64,000 bases of DNA from Peromyscus leucopus. Its lineage: Eukaryota; Chordata; Mammalia; Rodentia; Cricetidae. Positions within the stretch are counted from its first letter, which is position 1. Each line of letters starts with the position of its first letter. The notes under the pieces were generated by a model that was given only the letters and a program-made list of their open reading frames with translations, was not told where the DNA came from and did not search any database. Shown one piece after another: positions 22,377 to 34,520 of this stretch. The stretch covers positions 145,494,165 to 145,558,164 of the forward strand of contig NC_051063.1 in assembly GCF_004664715.2 (NCBI RefSeq), given 5' to 3'. Position numbers and translations under genes: made by a program.

Positions 22377-22480
22377 ATCATTTTTTGTTGGTTTGTTTCA
22401 GAACAAATCTGAAATTTGTTTCAGAAAATACATATCAGAAAAAAGTGTTAAGTACTTTGGAACCATAAACGTAAAAGATG

Positions 22481-22485
<5 letters not shown>

Positions 22486-22519
<34 letters not shown>
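22486..22519. repeat. (TG)n microsatellite
   Basis: About 16 tg units. Confidence 0.95.
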
Positions 22520-22521
<2 letters not shown>

Positions 22522-23484
22522 TGAAAAAGAGATTAAAAATCAAACAGAATAAAAGAAGCCATGGACCTGACATTTCTAGAGCTCGCTGTTTTCTTGTCCT
22601 GCAAGGATGGGGAAAACCGTGAACCCATGGCGACTTCCATCTAGAATCTCAGGGCTACCTGGGATCAAAGCTGTCCCCACACTCATTTTAACCTTAAACA
22701 TAATTGAGTTAGTTACCATCAACCAACAACTGGAGATTTCCCATGAAGATCCAAACTTCTTCCTCCTTCTCTGGACAATAAAAGCTGCCTGCCATGTGGA
22801 GCCAGGATGCCAGAGCAAAAGAGCTGGGTAGGGGCTTCTCTGGTTTGCCGCGGTCCTCGCCACCCTGTCCTGTCTCTCATCCTACAGAAAACTGCTACCC
22901 GCCACTTGCTGAAGTTTCTCTTAACTACCCGATGCCCTCATGCTGCCTAGACATTGGGGTTCCTACTGATATCCGGTGTGTGTGTGACTCGTGTACTCTC
23001 AAATATTGATATTTTCAATGTTTGATTAAGAGTGGTGGAAACCTCGAGTAGAATGTTCAAAGGAGGGCTAACACTCCACGTGGTTCCTCCTTCCATCTCT
23101 GGTTAGGCTCTTCTAGGTCTGCTGGGTGAGCTGGGGGGGGGCAGAAGAGGGTAACCTATGGGTATCTGCACTGGCCCCTGCACAGACCAAGTCTCTGCCT
23201 GGTCTGTGGCCTTTTCTATCAAGTTGCTCCTTGGGGCTTCCTCTTAGGTCTGGTCTGCTACCCTGACTCCTACTTCCTGAACTGACTCCACACCCTCCCA
23301 ACATTGATTTTTGGCACCCTGGAATCAATATTATTCTTGATGATTTCTATTTGGTATCTTGGAATATACCTTATTCTTCTATGTAGGCCACATACCATTT
23401 CTGAATAGTTTGGTCCCACCAAAATCACAAGAATGTGGTTTTCTTTTCTTTTCTGTCACACATAGGATGCCAGGATGCCAGGAT
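22520..23484. other. Intron, nothing recognised
   Basis: ORFs at 22576-22863 on both strands match no family. Confidence 0.45.

Positions 23485-23530
<46 letters not shown>
23485..23530. repeat. (CA)n microsatellite
   Basis: (CA)n, about 23 units, about 300 bp from the TTC23 exon at 23833. Confidence 0.97.
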
Positions 23531-23532
<2 letters not shown>

Positions 23533-23832
23533 CTGTGCACGCACACATGCACTTGTCTGCACACATACACATAACAGCCTTTAAAATAATTGCTTTGGAA
23601 AAGCACACATGTCCCTATCAGCCAGCCGTGCATGAATTCCCCACAATTCCTAGTGGTGTTTTGGATGAAGTGACATTCTGACGGGGAAAGGGTTAGAGGG
23701 CAGTTAGAGGAAAGCCCAGGAGAGCCGCAGAGCAGCTGAGCCACAGGACAGAGGGCTCACCCCCCAGCCTCACCCCCCAGTGACACACACCCAAGCCCGC
23801 TTGTGGAGGAGGGAGGCGGGTTCTGTTCTCAC

Positions 23833-23938
23833 CGTGGTGGTCCTGCTTCCCAGAAGCAACAGCAGCCCGGGCAATAAAGTGTGCAGAGTCTGCGGCCTCC
23901 TCTGGGGAGGGATTTTTACTCAGGACGATGAGATGTGC
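23833..23938 (-). CDS. Ttc23: TTC23 coding exon without a methionine
   Basis: This 106-nt exon is in phase 0 and encodes AHLIVLSKNPSPEEAADSAH, then FIARAAVASGKQDHH plus the first base of an Asp codon. The acceptor (minus strand) ends ggtgacag and the donor is G|gtgaga. It fits exactly between the exon ending HFSQ and the exon beginning with the last two bases of Asp followed by VAEQYFQE. It contains no ATG, so an ORF search that requires a start would miss it. The EEAADSAH and RAAVASGKQDHH pieces are the conserved anchors; FIAR and SGKQD look more changed than other exons of this gene. Recognition rests on family memory plus phase. Confidence 0.88.
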
Positions 23939-24225
23939 CTGTCACCACAGAGAGGAGAAACAAGTTGTTTACATGCTTGGCATCAGCGATGGGAAACGTC
24001 TTTGCAGTGATAAGCAGGAAGCCGAGGAACGGTCCAGCAAGCTGGAAGGGATGCTTGATGAAGTGCAACTGACTCGGGGAATCTGAAAAGCACTGGGTGG
24101 AGGCCAGAACCCAAATGGATTCAGGATCCACTTGGCTGGAAACCGTCACGGGAGCCAGTCCCTGAAATAGATCCTTTAAAAGCTTATGGTCATTTGACTC
24201 AGCAAAGACAACAAAGATGGAGGGC

Positions 24226-24241
24226 GGGGGGGGGGGGGGGG
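24226..24241. repeat. Poly(G) run
   Basis: At least 14 G bases directly before the B2 copy. Confidence 0.9.
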
Positions 24242-24415
24242 TGACTGGTGATGACTTAGTGGTTAAGAGCCCTGACTGCTCTTACAGAGGACCTGGGTTC
24301 AATTCCCAGCACCCACATGGCAGCTCACAACTGCCTCTAACTCCAAAATCTGACACCCTCACACATGCAGGCAAAAACACCAATGCAAATGAAATAAAAG
24401 TAAAGAAATTATTTT
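24242..24415 (+). mobile_element. B2 SINE
   Basis: Contains gtggttaagagccctgactg, gacctgggttcaattcccag, cacccacatggcagctcaca and a tail with aaataaaagtaaag. Confidence 0.92.
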
Positions 24416-25775
24416 CAAAAATGAAGATTGAACCACACAGAGTGACCACAGAGGAGAAGAATAGACTGGGCAGGCAGAACGTGACAACCACTAAGATTAA
24501 AGCTGGACTTCAGTTATTTCTCACTTGCAACACAACACTTAATTTTGGGGATACTTTCTATGATTTTCAATTTATATATGAAAACTTGAGAGTGCTGAAT
24601 GGGTCTGGAACATTCCCCAGAGGTACATGTGTTCAAGGCTCGGTCCCAGCTAGGTGCTACTGAGAGGCGCTGGGACTGTTAAAGAGCCTGGTGGGAGATG
24701 TTAGGTCATCGGAAGCGTATTAATAATGGAACACTGACGGGGTCAATGGTCCAGACAGCTCACGCTAAAGGATGGAGATAAGCTCTGACATTGATACTCA
24801 AACTTCAAATTCTGCATGTTGGACCCTGTTCTGAATGCTGCTATTCATCCATCAGCCAGGGCATGAAAGAAGGCGGACAGATGCCAGCACCTGGTCAGGC
24901 GCGATGACTTAAGAAGTCAAGTCATCCCAGGAGGGCCTTCCGGTCGGCACCAAGCAGGCCTCACACCTCTGGATGTCTCTGAGACTACAATCAAGGCAGA
25001 GGTAGTACTGAAGCACTGGACTGCCTCGCTGTTAACAACCCTGAGCTGCCAAAGTGCAGACTTGATCACCCCAGCCACCCCTGTTAGCAACGGCTTTTGC
25101 TGCGGAGTTGGAACACCCAGAGTTCTTAAGTAGGAAGGCTTGGATTTAAGACAACTTTTCTCACTACTGGAATTCTTCAGAATGAACCGAAAGGAACCAG
25201 GGGAAGCTCAGAGTAGTCACTAGTTTCAAATTGGCACAAAAACACTGTTCTTAAACTCTGATTTGAAATATTACTGAAATAATAGGTATTTCACAATACA
25301 GTTTCATGGATGTTCAGACTACAGAGCTGAAAGGTAGAGCCAAGTTATCAAGGGTTTGGTAGGAAAAGAAGCCAGAGTAAGACCACCCCCTCCAAAGAAA
25401 CTTCCTGTGGGCAGACTCTGCATCCCCCTGGCCATCTAGCCCCAGGGCCCGCGGCTGGAGAGCCCTCTGCAGGATGCTCAGGAAGGCTTTCCTGGCTTTT
25501 TACAAAGACTCAACACACCAATATGTGATGTTTCCAATGGAATAAAACTCAAATTCAAAGATTTTCTGTTTCCTTTCTATTCGCTATCACAATGCAAGGA
25601 AAGGTTTAAAAAAATAAATCTGCCTATCACAATTATTTTCAAATGAATAATTACATGTCCCGAAGGGATCAGAAATTGCTTTTTGATTTGGAGGCAGAAA
25701 GTGACACTTTCCAGTAGCAAAACAACAACAATAATAAAACACCACTTACAAATATCTAGAAAACATGTCCCAAAG
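24416..25775. other. Intron, nothing recognised
   Basis: No recognisable element or exon. Confidence 0.45.
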
Positions 25776-25783
25776 GCTTAGGG

Positions 25784-26200
25784 CAGCGGTTCTCAGCCTT
25801 CATGATGCTGTGACCTTTTAATACAGTTCCTCATGTTGTGGTGACCCCCAACCGTGAAATTATTTTTGTTGCTACTTCATAGCCGCAATTTTTTTCTTTC
25901 CTTTCCTTTTTCTTTTTCTTTTTTTGGTTTTTTTGAGACAGGGTTTCTCTGTGTAGCTTTGCACCTTTCCTGGAACTCGCTTTGGAGACCAGGCTGGCCT
26001 CGAACTCACAGAAATCCGCTTGCCTCTGCTTCTAGAATGCTGGGATTAAAGGTGTGTGCCACCACTGCCCGGCTCATAGCTGCAATTTTACTACTGTTGT
26101 GAATTGTAATGTAAATACCTGATATTCAGGATATCTGATATACGACCCCCTGTGACAGGGTTATCCAAAGGGGTCATGACCCACAGGTTGAGAACCATTG
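25784..26200. mobile_element. URR1-like hAT element split by a B1
   Basis: The ends are inverted repeats (cagcggttctc / gagaaccattg). The flanks gcttaggg (25776-25783) and gcgtaggg (26201-26208) form an 8-bp target duplication with one mismatch, as expected for hAT transposons. It is non-autonomous, with no transposase. A B1 interrupts it at 25893-26073. Confidence 0.85.
25893..26073 (-). mobile_element. B1 SINE inserted in the hAT element
   Basis: Reverse B1 with gagacagggtttctctgtgt and attaaaggtgtgtgccacca. Flanked by tcatagccgcaatttt (25877-25892) and tcatagctgcaatttt (26074-26089), a 16-bp target duplication with one change. Confidence 0.92.
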
Positions 26201-26209
26201 GCGTAGGGT

Positions 26210-27712
26210 CTGAACTCATCACACGATTGTCCGGACCTCAGCACTTTCCTGTGTGTGAGATGCTGATACTGTACAAGCAAACACTGATCATTCATCTCAT
26301 AACTTCAGCTTCTGATCTAATTTATTACTTAGTGTTCAAGAACCTTTTTAAACCACATGCTGGAGGGAGGGAGGAGCGGTGCGGAACACCCAGGGTGTTA
26401 AAAATGTGTCAAATTAGCATCTCATTTATTCCGTAAAAATTCCATTCATTTCGACTTAGTTTAATTTATTCCTCTTCGGCTCAGTGTTATTTTAATTTCG
26501 AAGAGCTTTCTACTTGCCAGATATTGTGCTAACACTAGGAGTTCACACACAAAAAATATCAAGCTGCTTTCAGTTCTAAAGGAGATCACAGATGAACCAC
26601 AAAAATGCGGGGTGCTTGGACTTGTGCAGATACACAGCCGCTTCTGACTGTTTTTGCACTCAGCTAACTTCCTCTCTGTGTCCCAACGGTTATAATTTTC
26701 AGTGGCTATTGAAGGGCGAGAAAAGACTGGCACCTGCATATTCAGGTTGACCAATAGACGATCCCTTGCATGGGTGTCCGACCTCAAGACCAAGGGCTGT
26801 ACTGTCTTACACCAGAAGATCTAAGAGGAGGTGTTCTTTGTTAATGGAAGGATGAGTGTTAAGTAAAGGACAGCAACTTTCAGAACCCCGGTGACCCACA
26901 GGAAGGATCCAGGGAGGCCCCCACTCTCTTTCTGTGGTCCAGGCAGTGTGACTGTCAGTCAGAGAACTCTGGTCCTGTAGTGCATCAGTCTCTGGGGTAC
27001 AGAGCAGGACCGAGCAGCACAGAGAACATAGAATAGAAGGAACACATTAACGCAACAAATGTCCACCTCACACTGCGCCTCTCCGGCGTCTGACAGACTC
27101 ATTTTCCTCTCTAGGCTATGCTCGACTGCCCAGGGTTCTGTTTGCACCCCTGATGTCAGAATGAGTTACTCACTGACACCTCCCGTTCACCTCCCGAGGT
27201 TCAGGAACTGTGGCTCTATTACATGAAGACAGCTCCTAGCACTGTACTCAACTGCCTCACGTGCCCTCTCATGGTCTCCCTTTTCTTCAGAGTGCAGTGT
27301 CCATTGTCTATCAAAAACCCCTCAACTCCACACAAGCATAATTTGAGACGGTGAGAATGGGGATCCTTCTAAGTACCCACTAGTAGGGAGGCAAATGTGT
27401 TTTGCTTTATTAGTACAATAATTTATCTCTGTGGTTACATTTCAGAAACACAAAAAAGGCAACCTGCAAAGGGATGAAGACACCATAGCACCAGTGATTT
27501 GTACCCCACTTTTCCTCAAGGACCCCTTCTTATTCTGCACAGTACCATCCACGGTTCTCTGACGTTCAGGGAGAGTGCCACTTCTCCCAATGAAGCTGGT
27601 GGAGCAGCCTGGATGCCCAACCCCTGCCCCTGCCCCTGCCCCGCTTCCTCTTCCACCTGGCTGCTGTAGAAGGGCCCTCATGGGACATAAAGGATGGGTG
27701 ACAAGTGTCAGG
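26210..27712. other. Intron, nothing recognised
   Basis: No gene. A short (CCCTGC)n-like run lies at about 27620-27645. Confidence 0.45.
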
Positions 27713-27718
27713 GTCCAG

Positions 27719-28196
27719 TGTTGGGGTCCAGCCCCGACCTATCAAGTGGTTCCTTAAAGCGGGGAGTGAGGAATTGAGAAATGCTAGATAGGAAATATAG
27801 AAGTAGATGAAGAAAAAAGAAACACAGGATAGCTTCAGGAGGGTCCTGGGTTAATATCCAGCAGCCTCGAGTTCATTCGTGATAGGTTTTTTATACACTA
27901 GCAAGGGGAGAGGCAAAAGACCTCCCCCTTCCAAGATTAAAGCACAATGTACACCAAGTGTAGACCCTTAAAACACCTGGTAACCACGCTCCATGGCAAA
28001 GCATCTTGTGATCAGGCCTTGAAGTATAAGACACTGGTAACCACGCCTTTGCAGCCTGTTATGCAGCCGTGGAGAGGAACGTAAACTCTCTGACCTTAAG
28101 TCAGAGCACAAGTTGGAACCTTGGTGGGCTCCCACCGACAAGGACTGAGAAGGACAGGAACATAAACAGCAGGTGACCAGGCTGGCCATTTTGCAG
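27719..28196 (-). mobile_element. LTR of a class II (ERVK/IAP-like) element
   Basis: Read on the minus strand it begins TGCAAAATGG and ends GGACCCCAACA, so it has TG...CA ends. A TATA box (gtgtataaaaaacc in reverse) lies at about 27886-27900. Flanks gtccag (27713-27718) and gtcctg (28197-28202) fit a 6-bp target duplication with one mismatch. No internal retroviral sequence adjoins, so it is a solo LTR. The distal boundary is the less certain one. Confidence 0.6.
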
Positions 28197-28443
28197 TCCT
28201 GTGGAACTCAAACTCAGCCACAACTGTAGGATGATGCTGAAGGAGCCCTGCTGCACATGAGTGAGGGCACTGGAGGGCAAGGAAGCCGTGGCCACGATGA
28301 CAAGAGTCCCGCTCGCCTCCATTGGCTTCCACAGAGCTCGGGCTTTGGTCCTCGCTGGCACTCTCCAGGGCCATCACATCAACTCCTTCACCTCATTATT
28401 TATTAGTCTCCCCAGGGTGGGGGTTCCCCCTCATGGCTCCTTT
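28197..28443. other. Intron beside the LTR
   Basis: Nothing recognised. Minus-strand ORFs here run into the LTR. Confidence 0.4.
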
Positions 28444-28518
28444 TCCATTTATTTATTTATTTATTTATTTAGTTAGTTAGTTAGTTAGTTAGTTATTTGT
28501 CCATTTATTTATTTATCT
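28444..28518. repeat. (ATTT)n-(AGTT)n microsatellite
   Basis: Two tetranucleotide blocks, attt then agtt, then attt again. Confidence 0.95.
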
Positions 28519-30335
28519 ATGTTCTTCTGTAGCCTATAGTGATATCCTTACCAGCTGTCACCCTAAAGTTGAGGAAGAATACTAACTGACCCCAAATTGG
28601 ACTTTTAAGTCGACTGGGTTAAGACAACAACAGAAACAAAATGACCTTTAGTCTCTCCCACTAACCAAGCTCATTTATTGAAAAAACTTATTCAAGAGCG
28701 TAGGACCAGCTCCCTCAGTCCCTGTCAAACAACAGTGTGTGTGCGTTCTGGTATCTCAGGTACATTTTTGGAGGAAACCATGGCTTCCTCTGCTCCGACA
28801 CATCTGCCAGTAGATGCAACCAGAGCCAGGGCTGGCAGGCTCTTATCTAACTGGGCCTGATGCCTTGCATCTGTAAAGTGTGCAGTATTCCTTGAGGAGG
28901 AAACTCAGTGGCTAGCAAAAAAGATAACAGTATTTCTACTTACGCAGAAACACTCAGAGACGGGGAACCTGGGTGATCGGAGACAGATTTTTGTCCCCTC
29001 TACTTTGTAAGGACTAGGGGACCACAGATTCAAAGGGAAGTCTTTTCTGCTATAGCTAAGTACTGAGGGAGTATACAAATAGCCCAGGGTACCTTTGTGG
29101 ACTTAGACTATATTTACCTGGACAAGGAGAACACACATAGGGTTAGTAACAAAGTCTCAACTTGGTGATAACCAGCCAGGGTCTCTTTGTAAAACAAAGA
29201 CTAGAACCCGGGAGAGACTGGGGAAGAAGTATGAGCAGGTACTTCCTTTGCCGAGTATGGTGCTAATCAGGTTATACACACTATCTTCCTTAATCCCACA
29301 GGACCAATGACAGATGTTGCCTCACTTTACAAGGTCACACAGTAGGTCAACACAGGGCACAGAGTCAGCCTAAGGCCTACAGTACTCAACTGCATGCTGT
29401 TTTGGCTCAAATCAAACCCATCAAACTTCCAGAAAGATGACTTTCTTATCAGGGTAATGGAAAACTACTTAAGGATCGGGAACAGGGGCTGCTAAGTGGT
29501 GGACTCTGCTGAGATACTGGCTGGGGAACAGTGAGGTACCCCAGTGTGGATACCCAGGCCAGGGATCGGGGGATGAGGGATGGAATAGTCGCCGCTGTAT
29601 CTTCCACCTTCTGCTCTAGCTCAAGCCCCTGCCTTTATTTACAAGCTCAGACCCACTGTCACTGTCACTGCCTCACCGAGAGGCGTGAGCTCTGCTGTGC
29701 CAGCTTTCTGTCTCGGCCCTGCCACAGACGGCCATTCCATCTTCGGCTTTGAGGTGACATCCTTACGCAAGACAGGTCAGGTTACAGTGCAAGGTAACCT
29801 GTCCAGTAGGGAAGCCTTTCCTGGGGGGCTGGGGCAGCTGGAGAGGCCGGGCCAGGCAAAAGATGGCTGTGGGAATCCCATGCGGGGGTGGAGGGTGGGT
29901 TAGCTAAACGGGAAGTCACCAGGGGTAGACAGAGTCTAAAAGCCGAGGCCCTGGACTAGGCCCGTCTCTTTTAATAGTCACAGAGAGTCCTTAGTGGCTT
30001 GCCTCCAGATGTCAACTTTGTCCCTTCCAAAGGGCTTGGGAGAAGAAGTCCTGCTATTTATAAGGATTAGCACCAAAATAGACATGTCAAAGGCTTGTAT
30101 TTCTTTTGCTTGCAAGTATGAGCTTTCTTAAAACTTAACTAGATTTTAAATGCATATAGTTTTTTAAAAAAATCTTAAAATCTTAAGTGGTGGAAAAGAA
30201 AATACAAACTAAAGCAAAGCAAAACAAAACAAAAACCTCTTTCTATTTACACGCTTCACCCCCCTCCTCCCACTACTAATCAGTCACCATGAACAGCTTC
30301 CTGTGCGGCATTCCAGAAATACTGATGTGTATACA
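28519..30335. other. Intron, nothing recognised
   Basis: No exon of TTC23 phase and no clear repeat. A-rich simple sequence lies at about 30200-30237. Confidence 0.45.
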
Positions 30336-30394
30336 CAAACACACACGCGCACACACGCACAAGTACACACACATTCTAACTAACACACATACTC

Positions 30395-30464
<70 letters not shown>

Positions 30465-30468
30465 CACT
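30336..30468. repeat. (CA)n-(GCAC)n microsatellite
   Basis: Imperfect (CA)n followed by about ten gcac units. Confidence 0.95.
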
Positions 30469-32857
30469 AATTCAGCAAACACACCAAATGCACACAGGTA
30501 CCATCACAGTTTGGGTTTGCCCCTTTTGGCTTCTTTTCTCAGGACACTCCGGTCTGTGGGCAGCCAGTTAGATAGCCATCCTTTAAAGACAACTGGGGTT
30601 GAGGGGTATTTTTAAATGGCCTTTTCCCATTTGCTTTCTTTCTGTAAATCGTTCTTGTATTTTGTCCATGTATCTACGAGTTATCTTTTCATCTATATTG
30701 TGTAAGATTCTTCCTATAGTTTCCCTTTGACTTTTTTTACATTATAAAAACTGTCACAGAGCAGCACTCTTCCGTTTTTCATGCTGTCAAATCTCCCACT
30801 CTCCCTGTCTTCTCCATTTTACTCTGGCACCTAATCTATACCCATCTGCAAATATGCAAAGGGAAGGATTTCAAGCAGGGTCAACACTGGGCACCACTGG
30901 GCGGAACATGTCACCATTCCGACAGGGATGACGACTCTCTAAAGAGACTACCGAACCCCGAGCCCCTCCCTTTGGCCACCGGACAGTTGAAAGAAGGAAA
31001 AAGGCAGAGCTTTGGTGCCAGCCAGAGGGGATTTTGTCTCTTGGAAAGAGATTTGCAAGTTGTCGAACATCCTTGAATGTGACTAGAGCCAAGACAGGTG
31101 ATGGGCAGGCCCACAGCTTGACCAGGGCTGCTTAGTGATGCAGACTCCCCCCGCTTCCAATTAAACCAGACCCCCATTTCAGGACCTTGAAGATGGACTT
31201 CAGGCAGGGGGGTCACTGGACCTCTGTTCCTTTTCCCTATGTAGTGACATTGATTACATATCTTTTTTCTGCTTTTCACCGTTACCTTTAACTGGACTAC
31301 TGAGGGCAGGTGGGTGGCTGAAGACAGCTATCACTTAAGCACGACAGCCTTCTTCCTCTTTATGGTACCTAGATTTATGTCATACTGAGAAGTTTTTGTA
31401 AAGGACAAAACCTTCGTTAGCTTTTCAGAGATTTGGAAAAAAAAATAGAGGAGCCCTATTCAGATTATTTCTAATAAATGGATTGTGTTTGTAGTAAATC
31501 CACAGCGGACACCCCGCTGGTGAGAGGTGCTATCGCCCACATTCCATCTGGAGCCAGGCGTGAGCATCCAGCTGTCAGCACCCTGGGCCGACCACAGGTG
31601 GGGACCGAAGCTGCCTTCGGGCCCAACTGACAAACGTAGGTTTTGTGATATTTTGCAAATCAAAGGTCCCTGCTTTTGTGGCCGAGCTGCCCTGAAGGCT
31701 GCACAAGGGAAACACACCACTCAAGTGCTGGAGAGGCGAAGCAGCGATTCAAGCCAGTGGGGTGGCGGTCTTCATCCCCTGAGAACAGACCAAAAGCAGC
31801 GGCACCCACACCAACGAAGCGTTGTGATTTGTTCTTTCTTTAGATAAGAAAATAAGGTGTGATTAACGAAATCTGTCAATGCGGAGTTTCATAAAATGGG
31901 GCATGCTTGGCTTTCTCTAGCTTTGCCACAGCGGGCAGCGGGCAGGCGGCACTCCTTTTAAGTTCCCGGAACAGCCACCTTCCTTTGTGCCGTGGCTCCG
32001 AGGGACTTCCTTCATTCCTTCCATCTTAATAGGCTACTTCTTAAAATACTGTGGAACTTTTCTGCATTCTACTGAAAATAAAACATTTTTTTTTCCTCTC
32101 TCTCTTTCTCTGTGTTTCTCTCACTCCAAAGGAATGAGGAAAGAAAACCAGCTGGGCAGATAACAGAACCTCTTTGTGTGTATTGAATAAATGCCTGTTC
32201 CCCGTGGTTCCCTTGGAGACCTGTAGCCACTCTGTTCCCTTCCATACCTCAGGTAAATCTCCGTAGGAAAAAGGGACAGTGGCAAGTGTTTAGTAATTGT
32301 TATTAATAAGTAAAAGTAGCTTGCCCTGGCCGTAGGCCTGAGAGTCCACAAGGCAGTTGGTGTTTTGGAACCTGGAGCAGTTCTGTGAAGCAGAGATGTG
32401 TCTTTGTGGATTTACTGTCAAAGGGGCTGGGTGATGAGTCTATAATCAAAGAGCTTGGAAACAGGGAGTCTGGACTCCAAGTCCGATTTTCTGATTTCAA
32501 ATTCAATGTTATTTTCGATTTGCCCAGTCTCTCTTTATTTAAAACACGCTTTAATTTTTATTAGCCTTAAAAATAATAGTTAACTATCAAACTTTCCAAG
32601 TATTCTAAAAGCAAGTGAATTCCTCTATAACCCAGGTAGAGAGAAACGCTTCTAACTTAGATTCAAAATCTAAGTATTATAGAAGATAGAAATTTGAACA
32701 TACAGAGACAAATGAATCAGAAAAAAAGATCACCAGTAAGCTCAGGAAGGTTGCAATACACAAGAGGGACATTAAAAAGCATTTATTTTTTCTATCAGTG
32801 AATACTGAGAAAAAGAAGTTAAGACACATCTTAAAACAGCCACAAATGCAACAAACA
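30469..32857. other. Intron, nothing recognised
   Basis: Open frames such as 30911-31279 and 31527-31847 have no splice context or family match. Confidence 0.45.
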
Positions 32858-33009
32858 GGGCTGACAGGGCCGTGCAGCACATAAAAGCATCTGCTAAGCA
32901 AGACCCACACCCTGAGTTTGGTCCCAGGAACCCACAGAGGAAGAAGAGCACCACTTTTAAAAGCCGTCCTCTGACCACCACGTGGGCCTGCACTCACACG
33001 ACATATACA

Positions 33010-33054
<45 letters not shown>

Positions 33055-33060
33055 AGACAA
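32858..33060 (+). mobile_element. B2-like SINE with (CA)n tail
   Basis: Contains gcagcacataaaagcatctg, gagtttggtcccaggaaccc and a (CA)n tail at 33012-33055. Diverged. Confidence 0.65.
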
Positions 33061-33133
33061 TGAATAAAAATTGAGAACAACAAATACTTAGGGATGAATT
33101 ATCCAAGTAAGTGCAAAACAGAAAATTCTAAGG

Positions 33134-33364
33134 CAGTGGTTCTCAACCTGTGGGTTACAACCCCTATTGGGGGTGGGGGTCAAAGGACCTTTTCACAGAG
33201 GTCGCATATCAGATATCCTGTATATTGGATATTGACGTTATGATTCATACCAGTAGTGAAATCACAGTTATGAAGTAGCCACGAAATAATTTTACGGCCG
33301 GGATCACCACTACGTGAAGAACTATATTAAAGGGTCACAGCATTAGGAAGGTTGAGACCTGCTG
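33134..33364. mobile_element. URR1-like hAT element, intact length
   Basis: Starts cagtggttctcaacctgtgg and ends gttgagacctgctg, imperfect inverted ends. Flanks ttctaagg and ctctgagg agree at six of eight positions. Same family as the element at 25784 but without the B1. Confidence 0.82.
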
Positions 33365-33372
33365 CTCTGAGG

Positions 33373-33560
33373 GCTGGGGAGACGACTCAGTGAGTAGGAG
33401 CAGCACTTGTTATAGAAGGATGGGGATCTGAGCTCAGACCCCCAGCATCCATGTACGACATCAGGCCTGGGTACCAGTGACAGGCACTGTCTCAAGAACA
33501 TGTGGCAGAGAGCCAAACATGTAGAAGATACACTCACATGTATACACACATCCATCACAC
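33373..33560 (+). mobile_element. B4-type SINE
   Basis: Begins gggctggggagacgactcag, continues with ggatctgagctcagacccccagc, and ends in CA-rich sequence. Confidence 0.65.
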
Positions 33561-34000
33561 ACAACCCCCACACACACACCCCACAACAGCAACCAAACAA
33601 AACCACTTACACTTTAAAAGTTATAAAACCTATTGAAATAAACAAGAGAGATGTCTATGTTCATGGACTGAGAAAGCTAATACTGCTAGGCTGTCAACAC
33701 TTGGCAACTTAAATGCAGATTTAATACAGTGTCTTTCAAAATTCCAGTGGAATTTTTTTTTTGTGGGGAAGAGGTGCAGAAATTGACAAGGTGACCCTAA
33801 AATTCATATGAGAACCCAAGGGGACTATAATAGTCAAAACATTCTTGAAAAGGAATAACAAAGTGAGATTACAGTTACTGATTTCAAAATGTAGGTCGAG
33901 AGAACAGAGTTGATGGTCTAGAAATAAACCCTGGTATCTAGGGCCGTTTGCTTTTGACAAGCATCCTGAGGTAATTCCGTGGTGGATTTATAAGCTTCTT

Positions 34001-34172
34001 TTTTTTTTTTTTTTTTTTTTTTTTGGTTTTTCGAGACAGGGTTTCTCTGTGTAGCTTTGAGCCTTTCCTGGAACTCACCTGGTAGCCCAGGCTGGCCTCG
34101 AACTCACAGAGATCCGCCTGGCTCTGCCTCCCGAGTGCTAGGATTAAAGGCGTGCGCCACCACCGCCCGGCA
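34001..34172 (-). mobile_element. Young B1 SINE
   Basis: A T25 run leads into ggtttttcgagacagggttt and ends ccaccaccgcccggc. Both flanks carry ggatttataagcttctt (33984-34000 and 34173-34189), a perfect 17-bp target duplication. Confidence 0.97.
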
Positions 34173-34360
34173 GGATTTATAAGCTTCTTAATAAATGGTG
34201 GGCTGAGATCATCAGTTAGCCAAGTGCAAAGAAGAGTGAAGTTGACCCTTTGTCAGACCACACACAAAACTCAAAGACCTTCTGTGTCAGAACTACAATC
34301 TGTGACCCACTTTAAGGAAACATAGATACAAGTTTTCATGAACTTAGATTATCCAGTGGT

Positions 34361-34520
34361 AGTGGTGGTGCATGCCTTTAATCTCAGCACCTGGGAGGCA
34401 GAGTTCTGTCTCTGAACCCTGAGTTCAAGGCCAGCCTGGTCTACAGAGTGAGTTCCAGGATAGCCAGGGCTACACAGAGAAATCCTGTCTCAAAAACCAA
34501 AAAATAAAAACAAACAAAAA
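34361..34520 (+). mobile_element. B1 SINE
   Basis: Contains ggtggtgcatgcctttaatc, ttcaaggccagcctggtcta and an A-rich tail. Flanks atccagtggt (34351) and atccaatggt (34521) suggest a 10-bp target duplication with one change. Confidence 0.9.

Noticed and set aside
28096..28377. Candidate for the missing TTC23 exon on the minus strand
   Set aside because: Acidic serine-rich residues look superficially plausible, but they do not match the family segment and there is no phase fit.
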